This document shows positions 1-9,929 of a DNA stretch of 48,794 nucleotides, piece after piece (position 1 is the stretch's first letter; every line of letters starts with the position of its first letter). The DNA is taken from positions 111,046 to 159,839 of the forward strand of contig WELA01000984.1 of assembly GCA_009602735.1 (NCBI GenBank), read 5' to 3'. The stretch comes from Mesotaenium endlicherianum. Lineage: Eukaryota; Streptophyta; Zygnematophyceae; Zygnematales; Mesotaeniaceae. Below the pieces are notes generated by a model that did no database searches, was not told where the DNA came from, and saw only the letters and a list, made by a program, of their open reading frames with translations. The position numbers and the translations under genes are program-made.

Positions 1-1
1 T

Positions 2-1754
2 GACTGTGAGGATGCTAGAGATAGTGAGTCGTCACTAGCTGCCCTCGTAGCAGGTATTATGGGTCCTGCTGAACTGGATTCACTATGCATGCCTGACAAC
101 CAGATGAAGGAGACCATCAGCAATATGGACGTCCAGAGAGTGCACACTCTGGATGCTCTTGTTCCACCTGATGTCCAACAATTTTTTGCTAAGTCAGGAG
201 AACAATGCGAAAGTCAGGAAAAGACAGTCCCCCCTATCCTACTGCGCTGCATGATTGCAGGTAGGAAGGTGAGGGCATTTGTTGACGGAGGGGCGTCACA
301 TACTTTTATCCACAAGGACTTAGTTAAGCGGCTAAGGCTGCCTACTGTCACCCAAGGGAATAGAAAAATATTCCTTGGAGATGCCTCAAGTATCCCGGGA
401 GGAGTTATAACCAAGCCTATTGAGGTCCAGTTAGGTTCTGGCATTACAGTTCTAACGGAAACGCTTACATTTGAGGTACTCAACACTGGCTTTTATGATC
501 TCGTGCTAGGCAAGTCCTGGCTTCATAGACATCAAGCTGAAGTGTGTTGGAGCAGAGGTACAGTTAAAGTGAGAGGAGCCAGTGATGGGCAGACTCACTT
601 GGCACCCACCAGTGCTCTTCCTCTTGTCCTGTGTGGATGGCAAGTGAAGGAAAAGAAGAGGCTTCCAGAAGGATGCAAGTTGCTGAATGCAATGGAGTTT
701 GTCAAAAGATGGAACCAGAATGAGGACAGAATGTTTTGTCTGCTGCTAAGAGAGGTACCTCCTCAACCTGAAGAAGTGGTTGAGAAAAAGGTAAACCCTC
801 CGGAGCACCCTACTCTGCAAAAATTGTTGCTCGGTACACTAATGTATTTAATATGCCTCCAGGACTACCCCCTATGAGGGAAGTAGATCATAGGATTGAT
901 CTATTACCTGGGAGTCAGCCACCTTGGCAACGCACTTATGGCTTGTCTTATATGGAGAGCGAGGATTTGAAAACACAGATTGCAGAGCTTGAGGAAAATG
1001 GTTACATTTCTCGCAGTTAATCACCTTACGGCGCACCCATCCTATTTGTTAAGAAAAAGGATGGCAGTATGCGGATGTGTGTGGATTACAGAGCCCTGAA
1101 CAGAATTACAGTAAAGAACAAGTATGCTTTACCCAGAATCGAGGACTTGCTTGATACCCTGTCTGGTGCTAAGGTGTTCAGTAAGATAGATCTCAAGAGT
1201 GGTTATCATCAAATCAGAATTGCTGAGGGGGATGAACACAAGACTGCCTTCCGTACACGTTATGGACACTATGAGTTCAACGTGATGCCATTTGGACTGA
1301 CTAATGCTCCTGCTACCTTCATGGGTGCTATGAATGACATTTTCAGACCTTATTTGGATAAGTTTGTGCAAGTTTTCCTGGATGATATTTTAATTTTCTC
1401 TAAAGATGAAGCTCAGCACACTAAACACTTAAAGAAAGTCCTGGTTACTCTGCGGAAAAATCACTTGTATGCTAAAATGAGCAAGTGTGATTTCTTTAAG
1501 GAAAGTATTGAATTCTTAGGCCACGTTGTCGGTAAAGAGGGCATCAGTGTGGATCCTAAGAAAGTCCAGACCATAAGGGACTGGCCAGTACCACAGTCGG
1601 TCTCTGAAGTTAGATCCTTCCTCGGGTTGGCTAACTACTATAGGAGATGTATTGAGAATTATTCCACAAAGGCCAGTAAACTGACTGACCTTACTAAGAA
1701 AGACATCGGGTATGTGTGGGGGGAAGAGCAGCAGGCTGCCTTCCAGACCCTTAA
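2..1754 (+). pseudogene. pol: CV1 pol, 5' part: retropepsin and reverse transcriptase (disrupted)
   Basis: The frame is open from the first bases, so the true start lies upstream. The aspartic protease motif DGGASHTFI has its Asp at 284-286, with Gly replacing the usual Ser/Thr as in many plant gypsy proteases. The frame then shifts by one base between about 815 and 833. The RT linker (PPGLPPMREVDHRIDL) continues in another frame from about 832. An in-frame TAA at 1018-1020 falls just before the RT fingers motif [16 protein letters not shown]. The RT palm follows, with [23 protein letters not shown] and a catalytic FLDD whose Asp pair is at 1381-1386. The reading frame is cut by the piggyBac target site at 1751-1754, after the RT thumb/connection. 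A product would need a frameshift and stop readthrough, so this copy is probably dead. Confidence 0.9.
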
Positions 1755-1803
1755 CACTAGGTATCCCATCGGACCATATATGGTCCTCCGACCATATATG
1801 GTC
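1751..1803. repeat. piggyBac left end: TTAA duplication, TIR and two subterminal palindromes
   Basis: TTAA (1751-1754) is followed by the TIR starting CACTAGGT. Two palindromic motifs come next: a perfect 16-bp GGACCATATATGGTCC at 1771-1786 and a second GACCATATATGGTC at 1790-1803. These are likely transposase-binding sites, by analogy with the internal repeats of other piggyBac elements. Confidence 0.85.
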
Positions 1804-2041
1804 TAGCTAACCCCCATTTTTCAGCGCTGACCTCCAGGGTGCTACAGTTGACCAAATGGTACAATCTATGGCTCAAACGAACCGTACAGACTTGAACCTT
1901 AGGCGAAAAAATGCAAAATGGTCTTCCGATCATTAACGACAAAGTTAGAGTCAAAAGAGTGAGGTTCAAAGTTCAGGTTCACAACGAAATTTCAAGTGAA
2001 AAGTCTGTCATACCCGAGGTCACTAAAAAGCTCTTAGAGCC

Positions 2042-4366
2042 ATGGCTTCTTCTTCAAATGCGCCAAAAATTGTTGTGGGTGGTAAATTACTCATCCCTGC
2101 CACCTTCTGGGGAGATGCATGGGCGGAAAAGACATTTGGACAGTATTATATAGAGTTTTTCTTAGTCGGAATTGTGAGAAAAGAGGTTGTGAGGACTAAA
2201 AAGGAGAACTCGTGGCTCATAGAAGTGTTGTATGACAAAGAAAAGAAGCAATGGGAGGCATGGCAGGTCAGGCAGTACCTATCTACTGTGCCTGAAGAGT
2301 CCTGGTTTTATTCCGAGCCGCATGTAGTTCGTTTTGGCTCGGTTTCCTCAGGGGCCTCTTTACTTGCAAATTCTAGGGAGGCTGGCAGTCAAGGTCTGAT
2401 TTCTTCCTCCCAAGACCCGAACGATGACTCCCAGCCAAGGTCTAATGATGCTGATGAGGAGGAGGAGGAGGAGGAGGAGGAGGAGGAGGAGGAGGACGAG
2501 GATACTATGAGGAAGAAGGGCAGGCCTGACACCGGAAAGGGTAAGCAGGTGCTGCTTATTGTTCCTATAGATAGAAATGAGAAAAGGGAGAGGAGGAGGA
2601 AGGCCAAACTAAGTCAAAAGAAGAGGAATAGCAGCAGGTATAAAAAGGTTGCAGGTGTCAGTGATGAGGAGCTGCATTCCTCTGATGGTGAGCTGGAAGA
2701 AGAAGGAGATCCCCTGGAGGAGGAGCACCTTCGGGAAGGTACAGCTGAGGAGGAATACAACTGGAGACCTCCAGTTCATGGTGAGAAGTATCCATGGAGG
2801 CAGCAGCCAGGTGGCTCTTCAACCTCTGGACTGAGAGGTGTCAATTCTAAGACATTTCTGAAGTACACTCCCTTTGCTGTGCTGTGCCTGTTCATAGGCA
2901 TAGATTGGTTTGAACTGCTTGTCAATGAGACAAATGCATATGCAAACTTGAACAAGGCCAAAGATTGGAAGCCGGTTACTCTCACTGAGATGGTTGTTTG
3001 GCATGGTCTTTACCTTGCCATGGCCCTGAACCCTCTGCCTAGAATACCTTATTATTGGAGGTCTGATACAAGTGGACCTATCAGGTTTCCTTCCTTTGGA
3101 ACCTTCATGTCCAGGAACAGGTGGCAGGAGATAAAAAGATATTTTCACCTCAAGTCAAACTTGGGTAGGGAGTGCTTTCCTAAGACCTCTGGGACCTACA
3201 AGCTGTGGCAGTGTCTGCCTATCATAGATAGGTTGAGGCACAAGTTCAAAGCCCACTACAATCCTGGGCATGACATAACAATAGACGAGAGGTTGATCCC
3301 CCTTAGAAATAGAAGTTGCCCTGTGAGAGTGTACATGCCAAAGAAGCCACATAAGTTTGGTATAGAGTTGTTTGTGGCCTGTGATAGTACAAGTTACTAC
3401 TGCTATGACTTCACAGTGTTTGATAAAGAGCCTGGCAGGTCACAGGTTGCTACTGTTTTAGATTTGATTGAGGGTCTGCCAGACAAACAGACTTACTCTT
3501 TTGTCCTGGAGAGAGGCTTCACATCGCCGACACTCTTGAAAGTCCTAGCTGAGAGAGGTCATGTAGCAACTGGCACAGTTATGCCAAATAGAAAAGACAT
3601 GCCTAAGACCCCAGATGGTAAAGGAAGTGCCTTGGTATTGCCCATCCCAAGAGGTCAGAAAAAACCAACTCAGGGAGACTATATGGCTCTTGTGTGTGAT
3701 TACCCGGGGCAAATTGCTATGGTCTGGCAAGGCAAGATGCTAGTGCACTTTCTGTCCACAGCTGCTGGTCTTGAGGTGAATGAAGTTAAGAGGAGGCAGA
3801 GTGATGGGAGTTTGAAGACCATAAGTGCTCCAGACATTGTGGTGCACTACAACAAACACAAAGATGCTGTCGATCAATTTGACAAACTCTGTCTGAGAGA
3901 TAACTATTCTGTCGAGAGTGCTGCTGTCAGCTTCAAGTGGTGGCATAAACTATATTGGGGTCTGTTTGATGCTGCCCTGGCCAATGCCTACATCCTGTAC
4001 AACCTGGCCCATCCTGAGAGTGATAGGTATCCCTTCATGTTAGATGTTGACGCGGAGATGACAGACTTTCATGATCCACATGAGGGGAGGCGCTTTCGCT
4101 GGAGTGCGGGGCGCGCTGGAATGGACAGGTTCCTAGGGAGACACTTTTTTGAGCACGTTCCAGGAGGCTCTAGACCAGGGTGTGTAGTGTGCAGGAGCAA
4201 GCTGTATGACCTAGGCCATGAGAAGAGTAAGGTGAGGCCTAGCTATTGGTGCGCGACGTGTGGAGTAGCGCTTTGCCCCGCGCCTTGCTTTGAGGAGTAC
4301 CATACCAACAGGCACATAGCACATGTAGATAGTGGCCCCTACAAGCTGAGTAGCACTAACAAGTAG
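2042..4366 (+). CDS. piggyBac-type transposase (DDE_Tnp_1_7 family)
   Basis: This 774-residue ORF is the only gene of the piggyBac element and should catalyse cut-and-paste transposition at TTAA. I chose the ATG at 2042. The N-terminal ~250 residues are low complexity, with a run of Glu around residues 138-153 and Lys/Arg-rich stretches. The RNase-H-like catalytic core spans about residues 270-650. The first catalytic Asp is D415 (in DITIDERLIPLRNR) and the third is D611 (in DAVDQFDKLC). The second position, normally Asp before an F-T-S motif, reads LERGFTS with Glu at residue 490. A C-terminal Cys-rich domain (CVVC, CATC, CPAPC, then His, from about residue 720) matches the family's DNA-binding CRD. 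The frame is intact and longer than the ~600-residue insect enzyme because of the acidic N-terminus. The Asp-to-Glu change may weaken or abolish activity. Confidence 0.95.
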   Translation: MASSSNAPKIVVGGKLLIPATFWGDAWAEKTFGQYYIEFFLVGIVRKEVVRTKKENSWLIEVLYDKEKKQWEAWQVRQYLSTVPEESWFYSEPHVVRFGSVSSGASLLANSREAGSQGLISSSQDPNDDSQPRSNDADEEEEEEEEEEEEEDEDTMRKKGRPDTGKGKQVLLIVPIDRNEKRERRRKAKLSQKKRNSSRYKKVAGVSDEELHSSDGELEEEGDPLEEEHLREGTAEEEYNWRPPVHGEKYPWRQQPGGSSTSGLRGVNSKTFLKYTPFAVLCLFIGIDWFELLVNETNAYANLNKAKDWKPVTLTEMVVWHGLYLAMALNPLPRIPYYWRSDTSGPIRFPSFGTFMSRNRWQEIKRYFHLKSNLGRECFPKTSGTYKLWQCLPIIDRLRHKFKAHYNPGHDITIDERLIPLRNRSCPVRVYMPKKPHKFGIELFVACDSTSYYCYDFTVFDKEPGRSQVATVLDLIEGLPDKQTYSFVLERGFTSPTLLKVLAERGHVATGTVMPNRKDMPKTPDGKGSALVLPIPRGQKKPTQGDYMALVCDYPGQIAMVWQGKMLVHFLSTAAGLEVNEVKRRQSDGSLKTISAPDIVVHYNKHKDAVDQFDKLCLRDNYSVESAAVSFKWWHKLYWGLFDAALANAYILYNLAHPESDRYPFMLDVDAEMTDFHDPHEGRRFRWSAGRAGMDRFLGRHFFEHVPGGSRPGCVVCRSKLYDLGHEKSKVRPSYWCATCGVALCPAPCFEEYHTNRHIAHVDSGPYKLSSTNK

Positions 4367-5044
4367 GACTGTAGAGCAGAGGACCTGCAACAAAAACATA
4401 TATGAAAGACATTGTGCTCCATAAACAGTTCAGTTTCATGTGTGCAAAGCTGTCGATTCTGCAATATTTTGCAATTAATAATTCATTTTTAATCATTTTA
4501 ATTCATTATTTTGTATATGAATATTTTTTTGTGAGTAAAGTAAGACCTTACTTTCAAGCTCCACTTTACAGATTATTATTTGCATGTGTAAAGAATAAAT
4601 TATGAATTATTAACTGTGATGCTTTGTTGCATGAGGCATTAAAAAGTACGAAAAATACCCGGACCCCATATGGTCCACTAAGTACAGAGTGTGCCTGCAC
4701 AAAGCTACTGATTAGAATGAAGTGAAGTCTGTTTCATATGATAGGTAAGACACATTCCTACCCCAGATTAAATCAACAACTACTGGTTCAAATACAAACT
4801 CATAGTGTGTGAAGTCAAAGTTGGCCCTATTTGCTCGTTTCTTGTTATCGTACACACTTTATACGGAAAGTACACCTTATCTTTCCGAAAATTGCGGGCC
4901 ACATGGCCAGTGCAATACCTTCTGATGTAAGCTCTCTAATGGTCTATCACACATAGTCGTAGCTTCAGTGGTTATTTCAATATAGTGTGACTTAGGGGGT
5001 GCATTATTGGACCATATATGGTCTTTTCCTTGGGAGACCTAGTG
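4367..5044 (+). other. piggyBac 3' untranslated region and right end
   Basis: No gene is present. The region is A+T-rich and holds a possible polyadenylation signal AATAAA at 4594-4599. A degenerate palindrome (GGACCCCATATGGTCC) lies at 4661-4676 and a good copy, GGACCATATATGGTC, at 5009-5023. The right TIR ends at 5044, beside the TTAA at 5045-5048. Confidence 0.75.
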
Positions 5045-7068
5045 TTAAAGATGCCCTTTGTTCTGCCCCAGTGCTAGCCGTGTATGACCCCAGCAAACCG
5101 GTGCAGGTGGTTACTGATGCCTCTGACTTTGCCATGGGTGCTATTTTGTTGCAGCCTGCTGACAAAACCACAAAGGATGGTAAGGTACGGCAGGAGTGGC
5201 ATCCTGTGTTGTATGAGTCTATGAAATTTAATCCAGCGGAGATTAATTACTCAGTGCATGATAAAGAGCTGCTAGCTATCATTCATGTACTCAAACAGTG
5301 GAGAGCATACTTACATGGTAAAGCTTTTAAGGTGATTACAGATCATCTAGCTCTGACCCACTTTCAGAAGAAGTCCAAGCTGTCGAGGAGGGAGAACCGC
5401 TGGAGCCAGATGCTGGAGCAGTTCCAAGTCCAGATCGACTACAAACCAGGGAAGTTGAATCCTGCTGATGCACTCTCTAGAAGACCTGACTTGCAAGAAA
5501 GGAACTTTAGTCAGCATGCTGTAGATAAAGTCCTGTGTGCACTCACTTCACTAAAGGTGAAAAAGTCCTTCCTTGAACAACTTAGGAAAGCCTACCTTTC
5601 TGACCCAACATTTGAGCCCAGCCCCACTACTGGTGTGTGTCGTGCTACTGCACTCGGGTATAAGCTCAAGGGAGGGGTCTGGGTGACTGAAACCACTTCA
5701 GGCAGGCTGAAGCTGGTCATTCCTAATAATTTGGAAATAAGGTCTCTCTTACTGAGTCAAGCGCATGACAGTCTCCTGGGTGGACATTTGGGGCAGGCCA
5801 AAACTGTTGGCAAACTGGCAAAACATTATCATTGCAAGGGGTTACCCCGGGAGGTCTTGAAACATGTCAAGTCCTGTGACCAGTGTCAGAGAAATAAGTC
5901 TTGGCACACACCACCCGGAGGTCTCTTGCAACCGCTGCCCATCCCAACGGGACGCTGGGTAACTATATCCATGGACTGGGTGGTCTCACTACCAAGAACT
6001 GCCAATGGGCATGATTCAATACTGGTAGTCGTGGATAAACTGACAAAAATGGTCATTTTTATCCCCACAATTGTCAAAGTGACTGCACTCGAAACAGCGA
6101 GACAGTTTTACAACCATCTAGTATGCCAACGTGGGCTCCCTTCTAATATCATCTCAGACAGAGACTCAAAATTTACCTCTAAGTTTTGGAGAGCTTTAAT
6201 GGGGTTAATGGGAGTCAAACAGCTGCTCAGCACAACAAACCATCCTCAGACTGATGGGCAGATTGAAAGAACTAACCGAGTTCTGCAGGAGGTGCTGAGA
6301 GCATATATTAACCAAAAACAAGATAATTGGGATGACCTGTTGCCTCAAATTCAGTTTGCGGTCAACAGTGCGGTGCACGCGTCAACGGGCAAAACTCCTT
6401 TTGAACTCAGCCTGGGTAGAGTCCCTAAGTCTCCTCTAGATGTGCTAGGGGAATCTTTAACTCACCCTGAAGGGATTGACAACCCGGTCTCCCTCCAGTT
6501 AACTCAGGAGTTTGCTGACACCCTGTCAGAAGTCCAACGAAACTTGCACAAGGCCCAAGAAAACCAACAAAAATACGCTAATCAACACCGTCGGGAACTG
6601 ACATTTTCCAAGGGGGATTTAGTCAAACTGCATTCTCAGCACCTGTACCTCCCTGGTGTGGTCAAGAAAAAGCTTGGCCCTGTCTGGGTCGGTCCATATT
6701 CGGTGGTCCGTCGTGTCGGTCAGAATGCTTACAAACTGAACATGTCAGCTGACTACAAGGGTCACCCGGTCTTTAATGTCTCCTTCCTGGAACCATACAT
6801 CAAAGGTGATACACTGTTCACAGGTCGGTTACCTGTCCAACCGGGACCGGTCCCCGCTGTCCGGGACGGCGACCCTGAGGAATATGAGGTCGATGAGATT
6901 TTAGACGCTCGCTCGGTCCGTCGATCGTCTAAATATGTCATGAAGTACCTCATCCGATGGAAGGGTTACGATGCCTCTGGGGACACTTGGGAATTTAAAG
7001 ACCAGCTGACCAATGCCAAAGGGGCGTTGAAACGGTTCCACCTTCGGGCGGCTGGGGCACCTCCCTAA
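5045..7068 (+). pseudogene. pol: CV1 pol, 3' part: RNase H, integrase and chromodomain
   Basis: This is the continuation of the interrupted pol gene; real coding resumes at the TTAA. RNase H shows TDASDFAMGA near 5113-5145 and DKELLAI around 5260. The integrase zinc finger has its first His near 5764 (HDSLLGGH) and CDQCQRNK near 5875. The integrase core carries Asp in SMDWVV, Asp in ISDRDSKF near 6160 and Glu in QIERTNR at 6264-6266, so the DD35E triad is present. A GPY-like module (KLGPVWVGPYSVV) follows. A chromodomain at about 6870-7035 shows EYEVDEILDARS and YLIRWKGYDASGDTWE, as expected for targeting methylated histone H3. This half has no internal stop. The whole gene is nevertheless disrupted by the transposon and the upstream lesions. 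Confidence 0.93.
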
Positions 7069-7392
7069 CAGTCATTTCCGTTGACACGGGAAGGTGACAG
7101 GAGGTCCTGTCTCCATATAAGTTGGAGGGAGATGTGACAGTTAGTGACAGTTGTGACAGGCAGCCCACCTTTAAATTTAAGTTGGAGGGAGTGGTAGTCT
7201 CTGATCACCATATTACCCACTCAACCTGCGCTCACACTCACTTGCTCTCCAACTCAATTTTTCCTTATATTCGCTCACACCAGGTATTCCACTCTAGGAA
7301 CTCTCCCGATCGCGTCCCTCTTCATCAAGGGCACTCAGTAGCGGCAAAATATCATGACTTCACTAACTGCATTGTGTTTATGATTGAGCAGG
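7069..7392 (+). promoter_or_regulatory. CV1 inter-ORF region with two PPT-like repeats and a candidate 3' splice site
   Basis: The purine-rich motif AAGTTGGAGGGA occurs at 7119-7130 and again at 7179-7190. It also occurs immediately before the 3' LTR. Short GTGACAG repeats lie between them. Just before the accessory ORF, CACTAACTG (about 7361-7369) looks like a branch point and GAGCAG ends at 7391, two bases before the ATG. This layout suggests the downstream ORF is expressed from a spliced RNA. Confidence 0.45.
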
Positions 7393-9057
7393 ATGACTCA
7401 AAAGTCGGAACTCAAGAGGAAGAGAAGGGCGGAAGAGGCACATGCAGAATACTTGCAGTTCCGTGGAGACATCGAATCATCTTCCATCTCCGCTCGGGAA
7501 TCACAACGACTCCAACAACAGCGGGAGGCACAGAAGAAGAAGGAGGAGGAACAGGCCAGACTGAGGCAGGAACCAATGGACACAAAAGCTGCAAAGGAGG
7601 CCAAGAAGGCAGAGGAGGAGAGGCAAGCCGAGGAGAAGCGGAAGCAGCAGGCTGAAGAAGAAGAACAGAGGAGAATCAGCAGCTACCGCTACACGGTGCT
7701 GGGCAAGGGCTTTGATCTACTGGAGGAGGCCTTCAAGTATGCCCAGAGAAGTTGCAGTGAGTCGCAGAAGGAAATCCTCCTGAAGGAAGGGGAGACATTC
7801 GAAAACTTTGACAAGTATATAGAGGTCGGCACAGGGCTCCTCCTCTACCACGATTACGCCAGGATGGTAGGATATACCATCGGAGAGGCCAAGGCAATGG
7901 CCCAGGTGAACGAAGCAGGAGCTGTCTCGATTCCTGGTATCTGGGGGGCAGATAGGGTCATCAGGATGATCCCCATGGACGCGGACAGCTTCAAGGACTC
8001 AACACCCCACAACAGGTTCAAGGCCATGTACAATGAGGTGGAGAGGAGGAGCTGGGAATTCTTGGCCAGAGAAACCAGTCAGCTGGACTTTGCAGGGCAC
8101 TGGTACCCTTGTACTCTCAAAAAGACAGACGCTGCCTTCTTCCAAAAGCCCACTGATTGGCGGTGGATGACCATCAACATGAGGGACCAGCAGAATGACA
8201 GGGCGACGGATGAGGATTTCCTGACAGACCTAAAGGGGAACATAGTATTGCCCCCTCACATTGCGGCTTGGGACCCAAGATTGGATGGAGTCAGAGACTG
8301 CATGAGCCAAGAGATGCAGGGGGACAGAAGCAGGGCCCGAGAGTCATTCTCCAAAGGGAAGCACGCTTATGCCAAATGGGCAAGTAAGCAGGGGGAAAAG
8401 GACCTCTATGCGGTCCGGACTCAGCAGCCCCCACCAGCACCCAAAAGGGGAAGGTCAGTAGGAGATTCTTTTTCTCGGGAAGAGCTGGGGCAGCGGACAG
8501 AGGAGACCCCAGAAGTCTCAGAGGAACCCGGGGACGGCGAGGAGTCGGAGTCGGAGGAAGACGAGGAGGAAGACGAGGAGGAGGACACTAGCCCCGCCGT
8601 GATCCTGACACCTGCCACATCCCCTGTAAGGGAGAAGACGGGGTGGGCCCCGTCGCAACTCGCTCAAGAGGAGGATATCACTTGGTTGGGAACTGCCAGA
8701 GGACAGAGCCCATCTCCAGGCAAGGAGACCCAGTCGGACAGGGCAGACAGGAGGGCTGCTCAGGAGATAGCCAGAGGCCTGCCAGCATCTCCCTCGCAGA
8801 GAGGGCATGTACCCTTGGCTCATGTCATGCAACATTCTTCCGGGATGCCGGTATACGTACCTGTCAGTTTGAGGGCTGCCCAGGAGAAGGCTGCCTCCCT
8901 TCAGTTTCAGACTGTGCAGGAGGAAACAGCCCAGTTACTGCGTTCTCCGCCGGGTCCTTACACGGAACCCCCTTCTCTGACAGGCTTCAAAAGACCCCAA
9001 GACAGGAGGAGGTCTGGCTCCCCTGAGCATAGGGCCTCAGGGACATCTCCCTCCTAA
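7393..9057 (+). CDS. Accessory ORF between pol and the 3' LTR of CV1, unknown function
   Basis: This intact ORF of about 554 residues starts at the ATG at 7393, which I prefer over an in-frame TTG at 7384. I do not recognise the family. Residues ~5-95 are a highly charged, Lys/Glu/Gln-rich probable coiled coil. The middle (about 100-345) looks globular, with motifs such as GKGFDLLEEAFKYAQ, GIWGADRVIRM and HWYPCTL. The last 200 residues are Pro/Ser-rich with an acidic Glu/Asp run near residues 385-395, probably disordered. There is no signal peptide or membrane segment, so it does not look like an envelope. It is bracketed by copies of the polypurine motif and preceded by a candidate splice acceptor. 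The open frame in an otherwise decaying element is notable. Confidence 0.7.
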   Translation: MTQKSELKRKRRAEEAHAEYLQFRGDIESSSISARESQRLQQQREAQKKKEEEQARLRQEPMDTKAAKEAKKAEEERQAEEKRKQQAEEEEQRRISSYRYTVLGKGFDLLEEAFKYAQRSCSESQKEILLKEGETFENFDKYIEVGTGLLLYHDYARMVGYTIGEAKAMAQVNEAGAVSIPGIWGADRVIRMIPMDADSFKDSTPHNRFKAMYNEVERRSWEFLARETSQLDFAGHWYPCTLKKTDAAFFQKPTDWRWMTINMRDQQNDRATDEDFLTDLKGNIVLPPHIAAWDPRLDGVRDCMSQEMQGDRSRARESFSKGKHAYAKWASKQGEKDLYAVRTQQPPPAPKRGRSVGDSFSREELGQRTEETPEVSEEPGDGEESESEEDEEEDEEEDTSPAVILTPATSPVREKTGWAPSQLAQEEDITWLGTARGQSPSPGKETQSDRADRRAAQEIARGLPASPSQRGHVPLAHVMQHSSGMPVYVPVSLRAAQEKAASLQFQTVQEETAQLLRSPPGPYTEPPSLTGFKRPQDRRRSGSPEHRASGTSPS

Positions 9058-9127
9058 GGGCAGCAGGCTGGGGATAAGAGGGACAGCACGCTGTTATTAG
9101 TGATAGTGTTGTCGAGGCGACAACATG

Positions 9128-9142
9128 ATAAGTTGGAGGGAT
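9128..9142 (+). other. Polypurine tract of CV1
   Basis: ATAAGTTGGAGGGAT sits directly before the LTR start TGTAATG. This is the expected plus-strand priming site. Confidence 0.75.
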
Positions 9143-9863
9143 TGTAATGAATCAGTATACTGGTTGATATAATATTCATTTAAATAATATAGTTAAATAA
9201 GTTCAGCCTGCTGAACTCTAGTTAACAATCAGTCTGCTGGACTTTATACTTAATATCAGTTTAATGACTTGGCCGGAAGTAGCAGGCTGAGGTCACCTTA
9301 AGTCAGCTTGCTGACACATTCTTTGACAGCCAGCTGACTTCCGTACTCGGTAGCAGCGAACTGCCTCGATATGCATCTAAGTGTGGTATGCTAGATGAAT
9401 GGCCAGATGACATCCCTATGATGGATGGCGATTCGGGATGATGGGAGATGGCGGTGGATTTGGTTAACCGAGGTCCTACCAACGTGGTTAACTCCCGGGT
9501 AGGCGGTGCCATCGCACTGGCCGTTGAACAGTAAAATCATTCCATGTACATATGCTAGGCATTGCTCTCGAGTTCGGCATTCGGAAACGAGGCCAACTCT
9601 CTTGTACAGCTTACTGAGAGAGATCTGAATCCAAGGCGAGAAGCCATTGATACGCACTGTCTTCTAACCTTGCTTATGTATGAGTTTACTGATTTGCATT
9701 ATTGATGCTAGTTTACTCTCATTTGACTGACGAGTATTATTCACTGCTAGTGTGTTGTCCTTTGCCGTCAAAACAGTTAACGGAAAATACCATAAAGATT
9801 ACTTGCTGATATAAAGATCTTTATTAATTGTTAATTGCCTATTTGGTAAATCGATTCATTTCA
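9143..9863 (+). repeat. 3' LTR of CV1
   Basis: The LTR begins TGTAATGAATCAG after the polypurine tract and ends GATTCATTTCA, giving TG...CA termini. The same start and end delimit a solo LTR at 19564-20824. The two also share the internal block around 'GTGGTTAACTCC.GGGTAGGCGG' (9484 onward and 20010 onward). At 721 bp this copy is shorter than the 1261-bp solo LTR, so the two are subfamily variants or one carries an indel. Confidence 0.8.
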
Positions 9864-9929
9864 GTGCCGGTTATGAACACCATGAGCACCCTCTACTTGG
9901 GCCCCTGGACCCTCCTCTGAGACACAGTG

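Larger units (their letters stand above)
1755..5044 (+). mobile_element. piggyBac-superfamily DNA transposon
   Basis: The 3290-bp element is flanked by the canonical TTAA duplication at 1751-1754 and 5045-5048. Its ends are inverted: CACTAGGTATCCCA on the left and CACTAGGTCTCCCA on the right when read from the outside. It encodes one transposase in the plus direction. Removing the element and one TTAA restores a continuous pol frame at the junction, because 3294 bp is a multiple of three. Both ends are therefore intact and the insertion is precise. The one-base TIR mismatch suggests some age or natural asymmetry. Confidence 0.95.
1..9863 (+). mobile_element. Ty3/gypsy chromovirus CV1, 3' part, interrupted by a piggyBac insertion
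   Basis: The plus-strand order is protease, reverse transcriptase, RNase H, integrase and chromodomain, followed by an accessory ORF, a polypurine tract and a 3' LTR. Integrase downstream of RT and a C-terminal chromodomain define a chromovirus. Gag and the 5' LTR lie outside the window. A piggyBac element occupies 1755-5044. With the piggyBac set aside, the RT and RNase H halves are in the same frame. One frameshift (about 815-833) and one in-frame TAA (1018-1020) show the copy was already decaying or has decayed since. Confidence 0.93.

Noticed and set aside
2389..2607. Minus-strand poly-Ser ORF (and a similar one at 8421-8618)
   Set aside because: These are antisense shadows of GAG/GAA acidic runs in the transposase and in the accessory ORF.
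4999..5044. Extension of the CV1 pol ORF upstream to 4999
   Set aside because: These bases belong to the piggyBac right end and are open by chance; real pol coding resumes at the TTAA.
7393..9057. The accessory ORF as a retroviral-type envelope
   Set aside because: There is no signal peptide, no hydrophobic fusion or transmembrane segment and no Cys pattern. The protein is charged and partly disordered.
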